Source: Paraburkholderia sp. BL10I2N1 (GTDB taxonomy: Bacteria > Pseudomonadota > Gammaproteobacteria > Burkholderiales > Burkholderiaceae). Taken from it: 64,000 nt of DNA. The notes beneath the pieces are model-generated. The model did not search any database. It was not told the DNA's origin and saw only the letters and a program-made list of their open reading frames with translations. The stretch spans positions 2,108,001 to 2,172,000 of the forward strand of contig NZ_SNWA01000002.1 of assembly GCF_004361815.1 (NCBI RefSeq), in the 5' to 3' direction. This document shows positions 38,999-47,945 of this stretch, one piece after another. Numbering within the stretch: the stretch's first letter is position 1; the number at the start of each line of letters is the position of its first letter. The position numbers were made by a program, and so were the translations under genes.

Positions 38999-41146
38999 AT
39001 GACCTCGAATAGCCGTCGCCGTTTCCTGCAAACCATAGCGTCGTCTGCCGGCGCAGCCGCCGCGCTGACTGCATTTCCCGAATCGATCAGAAACGCGCTT
39101 GCCGTGCCCGCGGCGTCGCGCACCGGAACGATCCGCGATGTCGAGCACATCGTCGTGTTCATGCAGGAGAACCGCTCGTTCGACCACTACATGGGCCATC
39201 TGCGCGGCGTGCGCGGCTATAACGACCGCTTCCCGATTCCGCTGCCAGGCGGCAAGCCGGTGTGGTATCAGCCGTCGAAGGAAGATGCGACGAAGCCGGT
39301 GCTGCCGTTCCACCTGAACACACAGACCACGAGCGCGCAGTGTGTCGGCGATCTGGATCACACCTGGTACAAGACTCACGCCGCGATCGACGCGGGCCGC
39401 TACGACCAGTGGCCTGCGAACAAGACCGACATGACGATGGGCTATCACCTGCGTAGCGACATCCCCTTCCACTACGCGCTCGCCGATGCCTTCACCGTGT
39501 GCGACGCTTACTTCTGCTCGCTGCCGGGGCCAACGCACCCGAACCGCTCGTATCTGATGACCGGTATGGTCGACCCCACCGGCAAGCTGGGCGGCCCGCT
39601 GCTCGACAATAACGATTACGTCGACGGCGACGGGCCGCCGACCTGGCAGTTGCTATCGTGGACGACGTACCCGGAGCGACTGCAGGCGGCGGGCATTTCG
39701 TGGCAGATCTACCAGCAGGGCCTGACGGGTGCAGATCCACTGAATGGCAACTACGGCACCAACATCCTGCAGAACTTCACGAACTTCATCAACGCCCAGC
39801 CAGGCTCACCCCTGTATGAACGCGCGCAGACAGTGCGTACGATCGACGACCTGAAGGCCGATGTGCTCGCCGGCAAGCTGCCGCAAGTCTCGTGGCTGTG
39901 CCCGCCGGCTGCCTATTCCGAGCATCCGAAGTACACGCCGGCGTACGGGGCGGAATATACGTCGCAGATTCTCGATGCGCTTACCGCGAACCCCGAGGTC
40001 TGGAGCAAGACGGTGTTGTTCATCATGTACGACGAGAACGACGGCTTCTTCGACCACATCGTGCCGCCACAGCCGGCGACTTCGCGTGCACAGGGCCTGT
40101 CGACGGTTACCACCGAAGGTGAGATCCACAACGTCGTGAATCCTGGCCGCGGCGGCAGCTACACCGTCGACAACCTGCCATACGGTCTCGGGCCGCGCGT
40201 GCCGATGACGATAGTGTCGCCGTGGAGCAAGGGCGGTTTCGTTTGCTCGCAGGTGTTCGACCACACGTCGGTGATCCGCTTCATCGAAACGCGCTTCGGC
40301 GTGCACGAGCCGAACATTACGGCGTGGCGTCGTGCGGTGTGCGGCGATCTGATTTCGGCGTTCGACTTCCGCACGCCCGACGCGCAAATGCCGTCGCTGC
40401 CGGATACCAGCAACTACAAGAGCATCGCCGACAACCAGTGCGCGACGCAGCCTGCGCCGGCCGTTCCCGCGACGCCGGGCCCGATCGATCCGCAGGAATC
40501 AGGGATCCGCTTCGCGCGTCCGTTGCCGTACGAGCTGCATGCGAACGGACGCATCGACGGGAAGCAGAACAGCTTGGTGATCGAATTCGGCAACACCGGC
40601 GATCAGGGTGCGCACTTCTATGTGTACGCGACGAATCGCAGCGATGGGCCGTGGCGCTATACCGTCGAGGCAGGCAAGTCGTTGAAGGAGACGTTCGATC
40701 TGACGTCTACCAGCGGTATCTATGCGTTCACCGTGTACGGGCCGAATGGTTTCGTCCGGCAGTTTGCTGGCAACGCCCCGAGCCAGGCGCCGACCCAGGC
40801 GCCTGGCAGGAGCGGACACGACAAGCCGGCGCTGCCCGAGGTCAGGGTGCACTACGATGTCGCCAACGGGAACGTGTTCCTTCGGTTCACGAATCGCGGC
40901 GAGGGTCCCGCGCGACTTTCCGTTGCCGACAATGCTTATGGTGCGCATCCGCGCCCGGTGGTCGTGCCGCCGGGAGGCCAGGCCGACGAGCCGTGGATTC
41001 TCGCGGCGAGTCATCACTGGTACGACCTCACGGTCACCAGCAACGACGACGGCGCCTTCGTTCGCCGGCTCGCGGGTCACGTCGAAACAGGGCGGCCGAG
41101 CATCAGCGATCCGGCAGCGGTCGCACCGGTGACTGCAGCGGTCTGA
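38999..41146 (+). CDS. Phospholipase C, phosphocholine-specific type, Tat-exported
   Basis: A 715-residue secreted phosphoesterase. The Tat signal is SRRRFLQTIASSAGAAAALT (residues 5-24). The catalytic domain (about 45-430) shows HIVVFMQENRSFDHYMG (nucleophile and metal region), GPTHPNRSYLMTG, MYDENDGFFDHIVPP and FDHTSVIRFIETRFG, all typical of the PlcH/PlcN/acid phosphatase AcpA superfamily. Two C-terminal DUF756 beta domains (about 500-610 and 620-700) complete the PLC architecture. Burkholderia species carry several PLCs that cleave phosphatidylcholine or sphingomyelin. A GAAGAAGGTG site precedes the ATG. It converges on the DUF3455 gene with a hairpin between. Confidence 0.92.
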   Translation: MTSNSRRRFLQTIASSAGAAAALTAFPESIRNALAVPAASRTGTIRDVEHIVVFMQENRSFDHYMGHLRGVRGYNDRFPIPLPGGKPVWYQPSKEDATKPVLPFHLNTQTTSAQCVGDLDHTWYKTHAAIDAGRYDQWPANKTDMTMGYHLRSDIPFHYALADAFTVCDAYFCSLPGPTHPNRSYLMTGMVDPTGKLGGPLLDNNDYVDGDGPPTWQLLSWTTYPERLQAAGISWQIYQQGLTGADPLNGNYGTNILQNFTNFINAQPGSPLYERAQTVRTIDDLKADVLAGKLPQVSWLCPPAAYSEHPKYTPAYGAEYTSQILDALTANPEVWSKTVLFIMYDENDGFFDHIVPPQPATSRAQGLSTVTTEGEIHNVVNPGRGGSYTVDNLPYGLGPRVPMTIVSPWSKGGFVCSQVFDHTSVIRFIETRFGVHEPNITAWRRAVCGDLISAFDFRTPDAQMPSLPDTSNYKSIADNQCATQPAPAVPATPGPIDPQESGIRFARPLPYELHANGRIDGKQNSLVIEFGNTGDQGAHFYVYATNRSDGPWRYTVEAGKSLKETFDLTSTSGIYAFTVYGPNGFVRQFAGNAPSQAPTQAPGRSGHDKPALPEVRVHYDVANGNVFLRFTNRGEGPARLSVADNAYGAHPRPVVVPPGGQADEPWILAASHHWYDLTVTSNDDGAFVRRLAGHVETGRPSISDPAAVAPVTAAV

Positions 41147-41176
41147 GCGTGGAAGCCTGAAGTGAGGTCGAGGGCA

Positions 41177-41204
41177 CGCCTCAGAGCAGTCGCGCTCTGA
41201 GGCG
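41177..41204. terminator. Hairpin between convergent phospholipase C and DUF3455 genes
   Basis: CGCCTCAGAGC (41177-41187) pairs fully with its complement (41194-41204) around a six-base loop. No T run is present, so termination may be inefficient or bidirectional. Confidence 0.55.
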
Positions 41205-41210
41205 GCGGCT

Positions 41211-41741
41211 TCAATCGAGGAATACGTAGTCGGCGAGATAGGGGCTCCGGCCTTCCTGTCCTTCCTGCGTGCAAGGCTGAAGAGGCGCGATGCCACCGCG
41301 CGTATTCAGGCGTTGCACGTAGCGCACCGAGCCGAGCAGGCCCGGACCGCCAGCGTTCGTCGCCTGCAGCAGCAGGAGCGCAATGCTGCCGGGCTCGCCC
41401 GTATTCGGAGCCTGTTGCAGCACCTTGCCGGTGATCTTGCTGCCATCGGAGGCTTCCCAGCTCGGACCTGCATAGTGTTTGACGACGAGCTTGCCGGATC
41501 CGTCATACAAGTCGGCCTGCGGGGACTTGAATGTCCACGCCAGCTGATTGTTCTGGTCGCGTTTGCAAACGTATATCTGCACGCCCGATGCAGTGAGCGA
41601 TGCAACGGTGCGCTGCGCATCGGCGGGCTTGAGCGCGGACGGAACCGCCGGGTGGTCCATCGCGGCGCAGGACGCGAGCAGCCATGTGCTGACAACGGCA
41701 ACGCGAAATGCTGCGCTACGTTTTCTGGAGTCTTGCGACAT
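41211..41741 (-). CDS. DUF3455 family lipoprotein
   Basis: A 176-residue exported protein. The signal sequence ends LLASCAAM, a lipobox with Cys at about residue 23. The mature part has the DUF3455 pattern: GVQIYVCKRD, AWTFKSPQADLYD, HYAGPSWEASDGSKI and PYLADYVFLD at the end. The function is unknown. AAGGAG precedes the ATG at 41741; the frame stays open to 42032 but that extension overlaps the RidA gene in another frame. Confidence 0.85.
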   Translation of the reverse strand: MSQDSRKRSAAFRVAVVSTWLLASCAAMDHPAVPSALKPADAQRTVASLTASGVQIYVCKRDQNNQLAWTFKSPQADLYDGSGKLVVKHYAGPSWEASDGSKITGKVLQQAPNTGEPGSIALLLLQATNAGGPGLLGSVRYVQRLNTRGGIAPLQPCTQEGQEGRSPYLADYVFLD

Positions 41742-41836
41742 AAGTGCTCCTTGCTGAAGCATCACGTGCGATGCATAGCGTTGACAGGCGCGTCGCGTGC
41801 AGCGGCATACACGTCTTGGGAGGACGACTGACGCGG

Positions 41837-42298
41837 CTATCGTTTCAACTGAAAGATGCTGTCGATTTCGACGGGAATGCCCATCGGCAACGTGTGAACG
41901 CCGATTGCGCTGCGCGCGGGCAACCTGTCCGGGCCGAACAGCGATAGCAGGATATCGCTTGCGCCGTTGGCAACCTTCGGATGATCGATGAACGATTTCT
42001 TTGCTCGCACGTAGACGGTCAGGCGCAGGCAACGCTCGATCTTTTCAAGTCCACACGCCTGCTGTACACACGCGAGGATCATCAACATCGTGAGTCGCGC
42101 TGCTTGCTGTGCGTCGACAAGGGACAGGTCGTCGCCGACCCTGCCGGTCACGGGCTTGCCGTCCTTGAAGGGCCCGAGGCCGGATACGAACAGTTGATCG
42201 CCGGAAGCCACGACAGTCTGGTACGAGCCGAGCGGCCCGACAGGTGCCGGGAGTTCGAGTCCGAGTTCTGCAAGCGTATCCTGAAGGCTTTTGCTCAT
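41837..42298 (-). CDS. RidA/YjgF-family protein
   Basis: A 153-residue Rid protein. RidA enzymes hydrolyse reactive imines and enamines such as 2-aminoacrylate; distant subfamilies serve particular catabolic pathways. The conserved C-terminal part PARSAIGVHTLPMGIPVEID includes the Arg that contacts the imino acid. An extended N-terminus and LFVSGLGPFKDG suggest one of the longer Rid subgroups. AGGAG lies upstream of the ATG. It is downstream of the amidohydrolase gene on the same strand by 79 bases, so a shared pathway is likely. Confidence 0.88.
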   Translation of the reverse strand: MSKSLQDTLAELGLELPAPVGPLGSYQTVVASGDQLFVSGLGPFKDGKPVTGRVGDDLSLVDAQQAARLTMLMILACVQQACGLEKIERCLRLTVYVRAKKSFIDHPKVANGASDILLSLFGPDRLPARSAIGVHTLPMGIPVEIDSIFQLKR

Positions 42299-42377
42299 GG
42301 CGGGAATGTCTCCTTGCTGAAAGGCGTTATCAATTCACTTGTTCTGCGGGACCCTGCAAAAGTCTGGCCGCAGGGGG

Positions 42378-43580
42378 TCACTGGCTGGTGCCTTCGCTGC
42401 CTTCGCCGTTACGCGCGACGATCTTTCCGTTGGCGACCACCAGCCTGCGTGGCGGCCGCGCGGCGACCGCATGGGCAATCGTATCCGCGTCGAGCAAAAC
42501 GAGGTCAGCCCGCGCGCCTGCATGCAGCCCATAGCGGGTGAACCCGCACCCCTGCGCCGCGGTGGCGCTGACGCAATCGAATGCGATGGCCAGATCGTCG
42601 TCGCGCCGCAGGTCGTAGCGCATGCCGACCAGCATCGCACGTTCGAGCATATCGGGCGTGCCATAGGGCGACCAGGTGTCGCGTATGCCGTCGTTTCCCG
42701 CGAAGATCGTCACGCCCTTTGCAATGCACGTCTTGAGCGACGGCACCGGGACTGACGGCGGCGCGGTGGTCAGCAGGGCCACGCGCAGGTCGGCGAGCCG
42801 CGCTAACAGTCCATCGCGTGCGCGCTCCGGCAACGCGCCGAGACAGAACGCGTGACTGACCACCACGCGGCCCTCCATGCCGAGCGCTTCGACGCGGTCC
42901 AGCAGTAGATTCAACGTAAACGCGCCGATTTCCCCCGGCTCGTGGAGATGAATATCGATGGGCTTCTGATACCGTTGCGCGATGTCGAACGTGGCGTTCA
43001 GCGATGCGACGGGATCGCCGTCGATCAGCGCGGGGTCGAGTGCGCCGAGTACGTCCGCCCCCGCGCCCAGTGCGCGCTCGAGCAGCGTATCGGTGCCTGG
43101 GCGGATCAGCATGCCCGACTGCGGGAACGCGACGATCTGCATCTCCATGACGTCGCTCAGCGTGTCGCGCGTGGCCAGCACGCCCTCCAGATGACGCAGG
43201 CCTGCCTGGGTGTCGATATCGACGTGCGTACGCAGGCGCGTGGTGCCTGCATGAAGAAACGCGCGTGCGAGTGCCAGGGACTGTGCGCCGGCATCGTGCG
43301 CCGTGCTCGCGCGCCAGTGGCGTTCGTTCTCGATCCGGTCGGTCAGCTTTGCACCGACTTCGTTGCGATACCAGCGCATACCCCAGTGGGTCTTGTCGAG
43401 GTGCGTGTGGCCTTCGACGAAACCCGGCAGTACCAGCGCCCCGCCACCTTGCTCGTGCACGATGCCGGGTTTGCGGGTGAGCGCCGGGCCGATCGCCTCG
43501 ATGTGGCCATCGGCGATCGATATGTCGACGCGGGCGCCGTCGGGCAGGCGCACGTCGGTGATCAAAAGACTCTGCTTCAT
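42378..43580 (-). CDS. Amidohydrolase (cytosine deaminase-like)
   Basis: A 400-residue metal-dependent hydrolase. The HxH motif is in EGHTHLDKTHWG (about residue 58), DIHLHEPGE (about 215) gives the third metal His region, VVSHAFCLG the fourth and FAGNDGIRDTWSPYG (about 300) the catalytic Asp. This is the cytosine deaminase / N-isopropylammelide-type subgroup, acting on C-N bonds of cyclic or small amides. The true substrate is unknown. GGAG precedes the ATG. The paired RidA gene suggests that the product or a side product is an unstable imine. Confidence 0.85.
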   Translation of the reverse strand: MKQSLLITDVRLPDGARVDISIADGHIEAIGPALTRKPGIVHEQGGGALVLPGFVEGHTHLDKTHWGMRWYRNEVGAKLTDRIENERHWRASTAHDAGAQSLALARAFLHAGTTRLRTHVDIDTQAGLRHLEGVLATRDTLSDVMEMQIVAFPQSGMLIRPGTDTLLERALGAGADVLGALDPALIDGDPVASLNATFDIAQRYQKPIDIHLHEPGEIGAFTLNLLLDRVEALGMEGRVVVSHAFCLGALPERARDGLLARLADLRVALLTTAPPSVPVPSLKTCIAKGVTIFAGNDGIRDTWSPYGTPDMLERAMLVGMRYDLRRDDDLAIAFDCVSATAAQGCGFTRYGLHAGARADLVLLDADTIAHAVAARPPRRLVVANGKIVARNGEGSEGTSQ

Positions 43581-43746
43581 GCGGACTCCAGGCGTGTATC
43601 GCGACCCTCGCGCGCCGTGCGCGGGCCACGCCAGTCACGACACACTGGCAGCGAGCGGACGAAGGCAGAGTTGATGACACGCTTCGCGGCCAACGCGACG
43701 AAAAGGCGGGCGCGTCGACCGTCATGCGCCCGCTCGCACCATACGT

Positions 43747-44067
43747 TTACTGGCTCGCGGCCTGGCCGATTCCTGCTTTCTTCTGCGCGTTCTGCAGATT
43801 GGCCGGGTAGTTCGGATCGTTTTGCCCCGGGTTGTAGCCCGCTTCTTCCAGCTTTTTCAGCTCGGCATTCTTCTTCGCACGGGCCTGTTTGCGCGCGGCC
43901 TTGCGCTCCGCCTTGGTCGGTTTCGCCGCTGACGCAGGCGTGACAGCGTTAGTGTCGCCGCCAGCGGATGCTCCGCTGCTTTGCGCGATGGCAGGAGCGA
44001 TCGCTCCGAAGGTCAACGCGCTGGATGCCAGCAGAATAGCCATTTTCTTTGCAGGTAAGAGCGTCAT
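43747..44067 (-). CDS. Small secreted DUF4148-like protein
   Basis: A 106-residue product with a signal peptide (residues 1-29, ending AIAQS). The mature part is Lys/Ala-rich (AKPTKAERKAARKQARAKKN) and then ELKKLEEAGYNPGQNDPNYP, the motif of DUF4148 proteins common in Burkholderia. The function is unknown. A GGAGAA site precedes the ATG. Confidence 0.8.
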   Translation of the reverse strand: MTLLPAKKMAILLASSALTFGAIAPAIAQSSGASAGGDTNAVTPASAAKPTKAERKAARKQARAKKNAELKKLEEAGYNPGQNDPNYPANLQNAQKKAGIGQAASQ

Positions 44068-44293
44068 CTTTATTCTCCAGTTGACTGTCGATATTTAACG
44101 GCAACGTCATATGCGGCGTGTATTCCGCGATAGTCGTCGTTTCCCCTCATGAATCGCTGCCTTGTTGCATGACAACGAAGGCCGTGGACGGGAACCTCGA
44201 ATGTATATGAGCGGATGAGTTTCTGCATAAATCATGCACACAACGCGGGAGAGTCTTTATAAAAGCGGCCTTTCCCGGGTCGCTTTGCGATGA

Positions 44294-44527
44294 GTCCAGA
44301 TCCGCGTCAAGACGTTCGACGATCCGATAGTCCTGAAAGGGCCTGTGGGCGGCACTTTGCCGAAGGTGTACATCCAGTGCACGAACCCGGTCTATGCACC
44401 GCTGCAGGAAAGCCGCAATTTCGTGCGGGCCCAGGACGGCTGGATGTGGGACGAGATCAGGACGGGACACGACGCGATGATCAGCGCGCCCGGCGTGCTG
44501 GCAGATAGGTTGCTGAAGCTCACCTGA
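44294..44527 (+). pseudogene. C-terminal remnant of an alpha/beta hydrolase
   Basis: About 77 codons read GTLPKVYIQCTNPVYAPLQE, then TGHDAMISAPGVLADRLL, which is the closing part of esterases of the EstC/hydroxynitrile-lyase group, including the catalytic His in TGHDAM. A stop codon lies at 44291-44293 and no upstream part with the nucleophile Ser is present. It cannot encode an active enzyme. Confidence 0.65.
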
Positions 44528-44893
44528 CTGGGCGCCTTGCAAGTGGCCATGGCGCGCCATCGTGCCCCGCCATACGCCCAATACCGTGCCGAGGGCGTGC
44601 ACATTGACCCCGTTGGCAGGTGTGGCGAACAACGAAGAGATTGCTCTGAAAGGCTTTGGAAAGAGCCGATTGTCGTCCAGAATATTCAGAGGGAATCGCG
44701 ATGTATCTTCGCTGCGTTCATCGACATCGAGGGTCGCATGATCGACGATTCGCTTACGATCCGGAGCGAGGCAATGACCGCCCGCCAGCGCTGGACGATT
44801 TTCGTCGCGAGTACGGGGGAGCACTCATGGTGCGCATGGCAGGGAGGGCGGAATGTTTGAAGCGAACCATGAATCGCTGCTTCGGGAGCGAAA
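44528..44893. other. Non-coding stretch before the winged-helix/TPR gene
   Basis: These 366 bases contain short open frames on the plus strand (for example from 44701) without signal peptide, ribosome-binding site or family resemblance. I see no RNA gene or clear promoter. It may be debris from the decayed hydrolase locus. Confidence 0.5.
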
Positions 44894-46654
44894 ATGAGCA
44901 AGCAGGAGTTCGTGCGGATTGCGGATAGTGAACTCGATATCCAGCGTTACGAACTGCGGCGCGCGGGCCAGGAAATCCGCCTCGAGCGCCTGCCGATGGA
45001 GTTGCTGATCCTGATGGCCTCACGCACAGGACAGCTCGTCACGCGCACCGATATCGTTAAGGCGCTATGGGGCGGCAATACGTTTCGTGCAACGGACAAC
45101 AGCATCAATACTGCGATTCGCAAGATCCGCGTGGCGCTGGATGAAGATCCCGCCAACCCGCAGCATCTGGTTACGGTGAAAGGAAAGGGCTATCGCCTGA
45201 ACGGCGTGAATGCCTCGTCCGAGGAGCCTTTGCACCCTCCGGAGGAAGCCGTTCGGGTCCTGGTTCTGCCGTTCGAAAACCAGACCGGCGACTCGGGGCA
45301 GAACACATTTTGCGACGCGCTTGCCGACGAGACTTCGGCGAACCTCGGCATGCTCAATCCTGAGCGCATTCTCGTCATCGCGAGGACGACCGCCGCCCGC
45401 TACCGGCGGGTCAGCAAGAGCATTGCGGAAATCGCGCACGAACTGTCGGTCGACTACGTGCTGGAAGGCTCGTTGATGCGGGATGCCGGAAGGGTACGCA
45501 TACTGGCGCAACTGATTCGCTGCGTGGACCAGGTGCAGATCTGGAGTCGCGCGCACGAGCCGATGGCAAGAGGCGCGCTGGAAATCCAGAAAGAAGTCGG
45601 TACGGCGCTCGCCCTGGAAGTATCCCCCGCGCTTGCGGAGCAGCAGCGGCACAGGCTCGCAAGACGCTTGCCGGTTGATCCCGTCGCGCACGACGCGTAC
45701 CTGCGTGGCCGGTACTTCTGGACCCGTCGCGCGCATTTCGATGCCGGCTTCGCCGCACATCACGACCTGAGCGATGAGGATTTCATTCGCGCGCGCAGCT
45801 ACTTCGAGAATGCGATAGAACGGGATCCGACTTACGGGCTTGGGTATGTCGGCGTGTCGAATGTCTTCGGGGCAACCGCGACGCATGGGTTCTGCGCGGC
45901 TTCGCAGGGCTACCCGAAAGCGCGCGAGGCGGCGTTTCGCGCGCTGGAACTCGACGCGAACCTTCCGGAAGCGCATCAGGCGCTGGCCGGTGTGTACTAC
46001 TTTTATGACTGGGACTGGCGCCGTGCCGAAGCGGAGTTCCTCGAGGCGTTGCGGCTCAATCCGAGCCACGCGGAAACCAGCCGCCTGTACGCGCGACTTC
46101 TTCTGGTCCTCGGACGGGACGCGGAAGGCCGGGCACAGTTCGAGCGCGCCGAGCGGGTCGATCCGCTGGGGTGTGAAGGCTCACGCGTATTCGGTCTCGT
46201 GCAGGCGGGCCAGTTTGAGGAAGTGATCCGGGAGTACCTGAGCACCAGCCAGGGCTCGCGCTCGCCGCTGATCTGTCAGCTGCTGGCGACAGCATTCGAA
46301 GTGGAGGGGCGCTACGAGGAAGCGATCGAAGCCACTGTCGATGCGTTGACGCGGTGCAACGAATTTGCGAGAGCGGAGACCATTCGCACACTTTGGGATT
46401 CGGGCGGCTATCAACGGGTTCTTCAATGGTATCTGCAGGACTTGCAGGTGAGACGCGCAAAGCGCTATACGTCGCCGTTTCTTTTTGCGGAACTGTATGC
46501 GCGGCTCGCGCAGCCGGACGAGATGTTTCACTGGCTGGAGGCGGCACGCGCCGAGCGCTCGCCGCGCCTGTGTGAACTGCGCACGAATGCGTGGTTCCAT
46601 CGCTACCGGTCGATGGGCAGGTTCCGCAGCATCGAAAAGAGTATTGGTTATTGA
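44894..46654 (+). CDS. Winged-helix regulator with TolB-like and TPR domains
   Basis: A 586-residue cytoplasmic protein. An OmpR-type winged helix (about 8-108: ELRRAGQEIRLERLPMELL, TDNSINTAIRKIRVAL, VTVKGKGYRLNG) is followed by a TolB-like/FlgO-type domain (about 120-240: VLVLPFENQTGD, VDYVLEGSLMRDAGRVRI). TPR repeats run from about 290 to 560 (ARSYFENAIERDPTYGLGYV, AEAEFLEALRLNPSHAE). There is no membrane segment and no phospho-acceptor receiver domain. Related proteins appear as CadC-like or adenylate-cyclase-like regulators with unknown signals. No obvious target operon is adjacent. Confidence 0.83.
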   Translation: MSKQEFVRIADSELDIQRYELRRAGQEIRLERLPMELLILMASRTGQLVTRTDIVKALWGGNTFRATDNSINTAIRKIRVALDEDPANPQHLVTVKGKGYRLNGVNASSEEPLHPPEEAVRVLVLPFENQTGDSGQNTFCDALADETSANLGMLNPERILVIARTTAARYRRVSKSIAEIAHELSVDYVLEGSLMRDAGRVRILAQLIRCVDQVQIWSRAHEPMARGALEIQKEVGTALALEVSPALAEQQRHRLARRLPVDPVAHDAYLRGRYFWTRRAHFDAGFAAHHDLSDEDFIRARSYFENAIERDPTYGLGYVGVSNVFGATATHGFCAASQGYPKAREAAFRALELDANLPEAHQALAGVYYFYDWDWRRAEAEFLEALRLNPSHAETSRLYARLLLVLGRDAEGRAQFERAERVDPLGCEGSRVFGLVQAGQFEEVIREYLSTSQGSRSPLICQLLATAFEVEGRYEEAIEATVDALTRCNEFARAETIRTLWDSGGYQRVLQWYLQDLQVRRAKRYTSPFLFAELYARLAQPDEMFHWLEAARAERSPRLCELRTNAWFHRYRSMGRFRSIEKSIGY

Positions 46655-46739
46655 TCTGGCCGAGGCGCCGGGCGTACGCAGCGCTCTGGCATCTTTCATG
46701 CGTTGCGTTTACACGCACCGCCCAAGGTTGGGTGTTATC

Positions 46740-46771
46740 GCGTCCGTTCGGCGTCGAGGCCGAACGGACGC
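46740..46771. terminator. Perfect hairpin downstream of the winged-helix/TPR gene
   Basis: GCGTCCGTTCGGC (46740-46752) and its exact complement (46759-46771) form a 13-bp stem with a six-base loop between two convergent genes. No T run is present. Confidence 0.55.
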
Positions 46772-46798
46772 AGACGGGACGCACCATCGATGGGCATT

Positions 46799-47047
46799 TC
46801 AGCGACCGTGGTAGGTGTTGTTCAGCCAGCGACTTTGATTTCCATATTGCTGTTGGTGCATGGAATCCTGGTACGTCGGTTGTGTCATTTTCATCGTGGA
46901 TCCAGACTGACCGGCTGTTCCGGTAACGGAGCCGCCGACGTCCTGCGTGGTCGGTGGCGTGCTGGTTGGCAAGGGTTTGTCTTGCGCCCACGCCTGGCCA
47001 AAGGAGAGGGCGGCGGCGCAGATCGCTAAGAATCGAAGCGTTTTCAT
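46799..47047 (-). CDS. Small secreted hypothetical protein
   Basis: An 82-residue product: a signal peptide (MKTLRFLAICAAALSFGQAWA, cleavage before QDKP), then a Thr/Ser/Gly/Gln-rich mature part of about 60 residues (SMHQQQYGNQSRWLNNTYHG at the end). No family recognised. GGAG precedes the ATG at 47047. It is divergent from the next secreted protein. Confidence 0.65.
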   Translation of the reverse strand: MKTLRFLAICAAALSFGQAWAQDKPLPTSTPPTTQDVGGSVTGTAGQSGSTMKMTQPTYQDSMHQQQYGNQSRWLNNTYHGR

Positions 47048-47343
47048 GTTGATTGACTCCAGCAAGGGAATGCGGGCACGGTCAACAGATGGCTGGCCGG
47101 AAAGGCGATTCGGAACGAAACCGGGCACGGCGTCGAACCTGACTCGCTTCTGTAATTGTGCGACCAGACGGCGGAGATTGCGATGGACGCATCATGAAGA
47201 AATCGTTAACCGGTGCTGCTGCGGCGGCGACGCCGACACGCCCCGTGGATCGCCGCGGGCCGCGGGGCGTGCCCGCCGGTGTAAAGACATTCTCTTACAG
47301 ACGTGATACGGTGAGCCGGGTCTGGACCTTTTGCACAGTCATC

Positions 47344-47790
47344 ATGACCAGGGCCGCCCTCAAGACGCGTGGCATGCTTGCTGCAATCACCGCAGGTCTC
47401 ACCCCATTGCTGTGTCATGCACATGCGCTCGATGAGCAGCTCGACTGCAAATCGTCTGCGCATTCATTTGTCGCCGCGCTTCTGGATGATCGATATATCG
47501 ACCCGAATCCGATGCGCGTCGAGGCGAACTCGGTCAATGTATTTCGGCCGGTGCGCGGCAGCGATCTGACGGCATTCGGTTATCGCGTCTACGCCGTTCT
47601 CGGATACCAACACGACGACGAGATGTTCAGACAGGGCAGCGGTCAGCCGGTAGGGGACTCGGCGTATGGCGTCGTCATCTTCGGACCTTCCGAAACGGTG
47701 GAGGCGCGCGCACGTCAGGCGGGCAGCGACGCCGCCATCCGTCCGGTCGTTCCGCTCGTGCTGACGGCCGTGTTCTGCAACGGGCACTGA
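47344..47790 (+). CDS. Secreted hypothetical protein
   Basis: A 148-residue product with a signal peptide (about residues 9-30, cleavage near CHAHA) and three Cys in the predicted mature protein or near its borders, two of them far apart (LDCKSSAHSF and AVFCNGH), which could form a disulfide. The folded part has alternating strands (VNVFRPVRGSDLTAFGYRVY). I do not recognise the family. The start is uncertain: the frame is open to 47158 and no good ribosome-binding site is seen before 47344. Confidence 0.6.
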   Translation: MTRAALKTRGMLAAITAGLTPLLCHAHALDEQLDCKSSAHSFVAALLDDRYIDPNPMRVEANSVNVFRPVRGSDLTAFGYRVYAVLGYQHDDEMFRQGSGQPVGDSAYGVVIFGPSETVEARARQAGSDAAIRPVVPLVLTAVFCNGH

Positions 47791-47844
47791 CGTGTGTCAC
47801 TCAGGTGCATCCGGGCTATCGCGGCGCCTGGCAAGGCAGCTCGA

Positions 47845-47889
47845 GAGGCCGTGGCAGGACGGATTGCCTGTGCGTCGAGGCCGTGGCAG
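47845..47889. repeat. Two direct copies of GAGGCCGTGGCAG
   Basis: Exact 13-bp copies at 47845-47857 and 47877-47889, in the gap between the secreted protein and the end of treY. No function is apparent. Confidence 0.4.
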
Positions 47890-47945
47890 CCCGCAGCGTT
47901 GGGCGACAGACTGTCAGGGTCGGTCGGGCTCAGTTGACAGAAGCC

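Noticed and set aside
42505..43725. A 406-codon minus-strand frame overlapping the amidohydrolase in another frame
   Set aside because: The competing frame carries the HxH, DIHLHE and catalytic Asp motifs; this one has none.
44147..44824. A 225-codon minus-strand frame opposite the hydrolase remnant
   Set aside because: No domain or ribosome-binding site; the opposite strand carries recognisable hydrolase sequence.
44701..44928. Short plus-strand frame before the winged-helix/TPR gene
   Set aside because: It overlaps the start of that gene, is Arg/His-rich and resembles no family.
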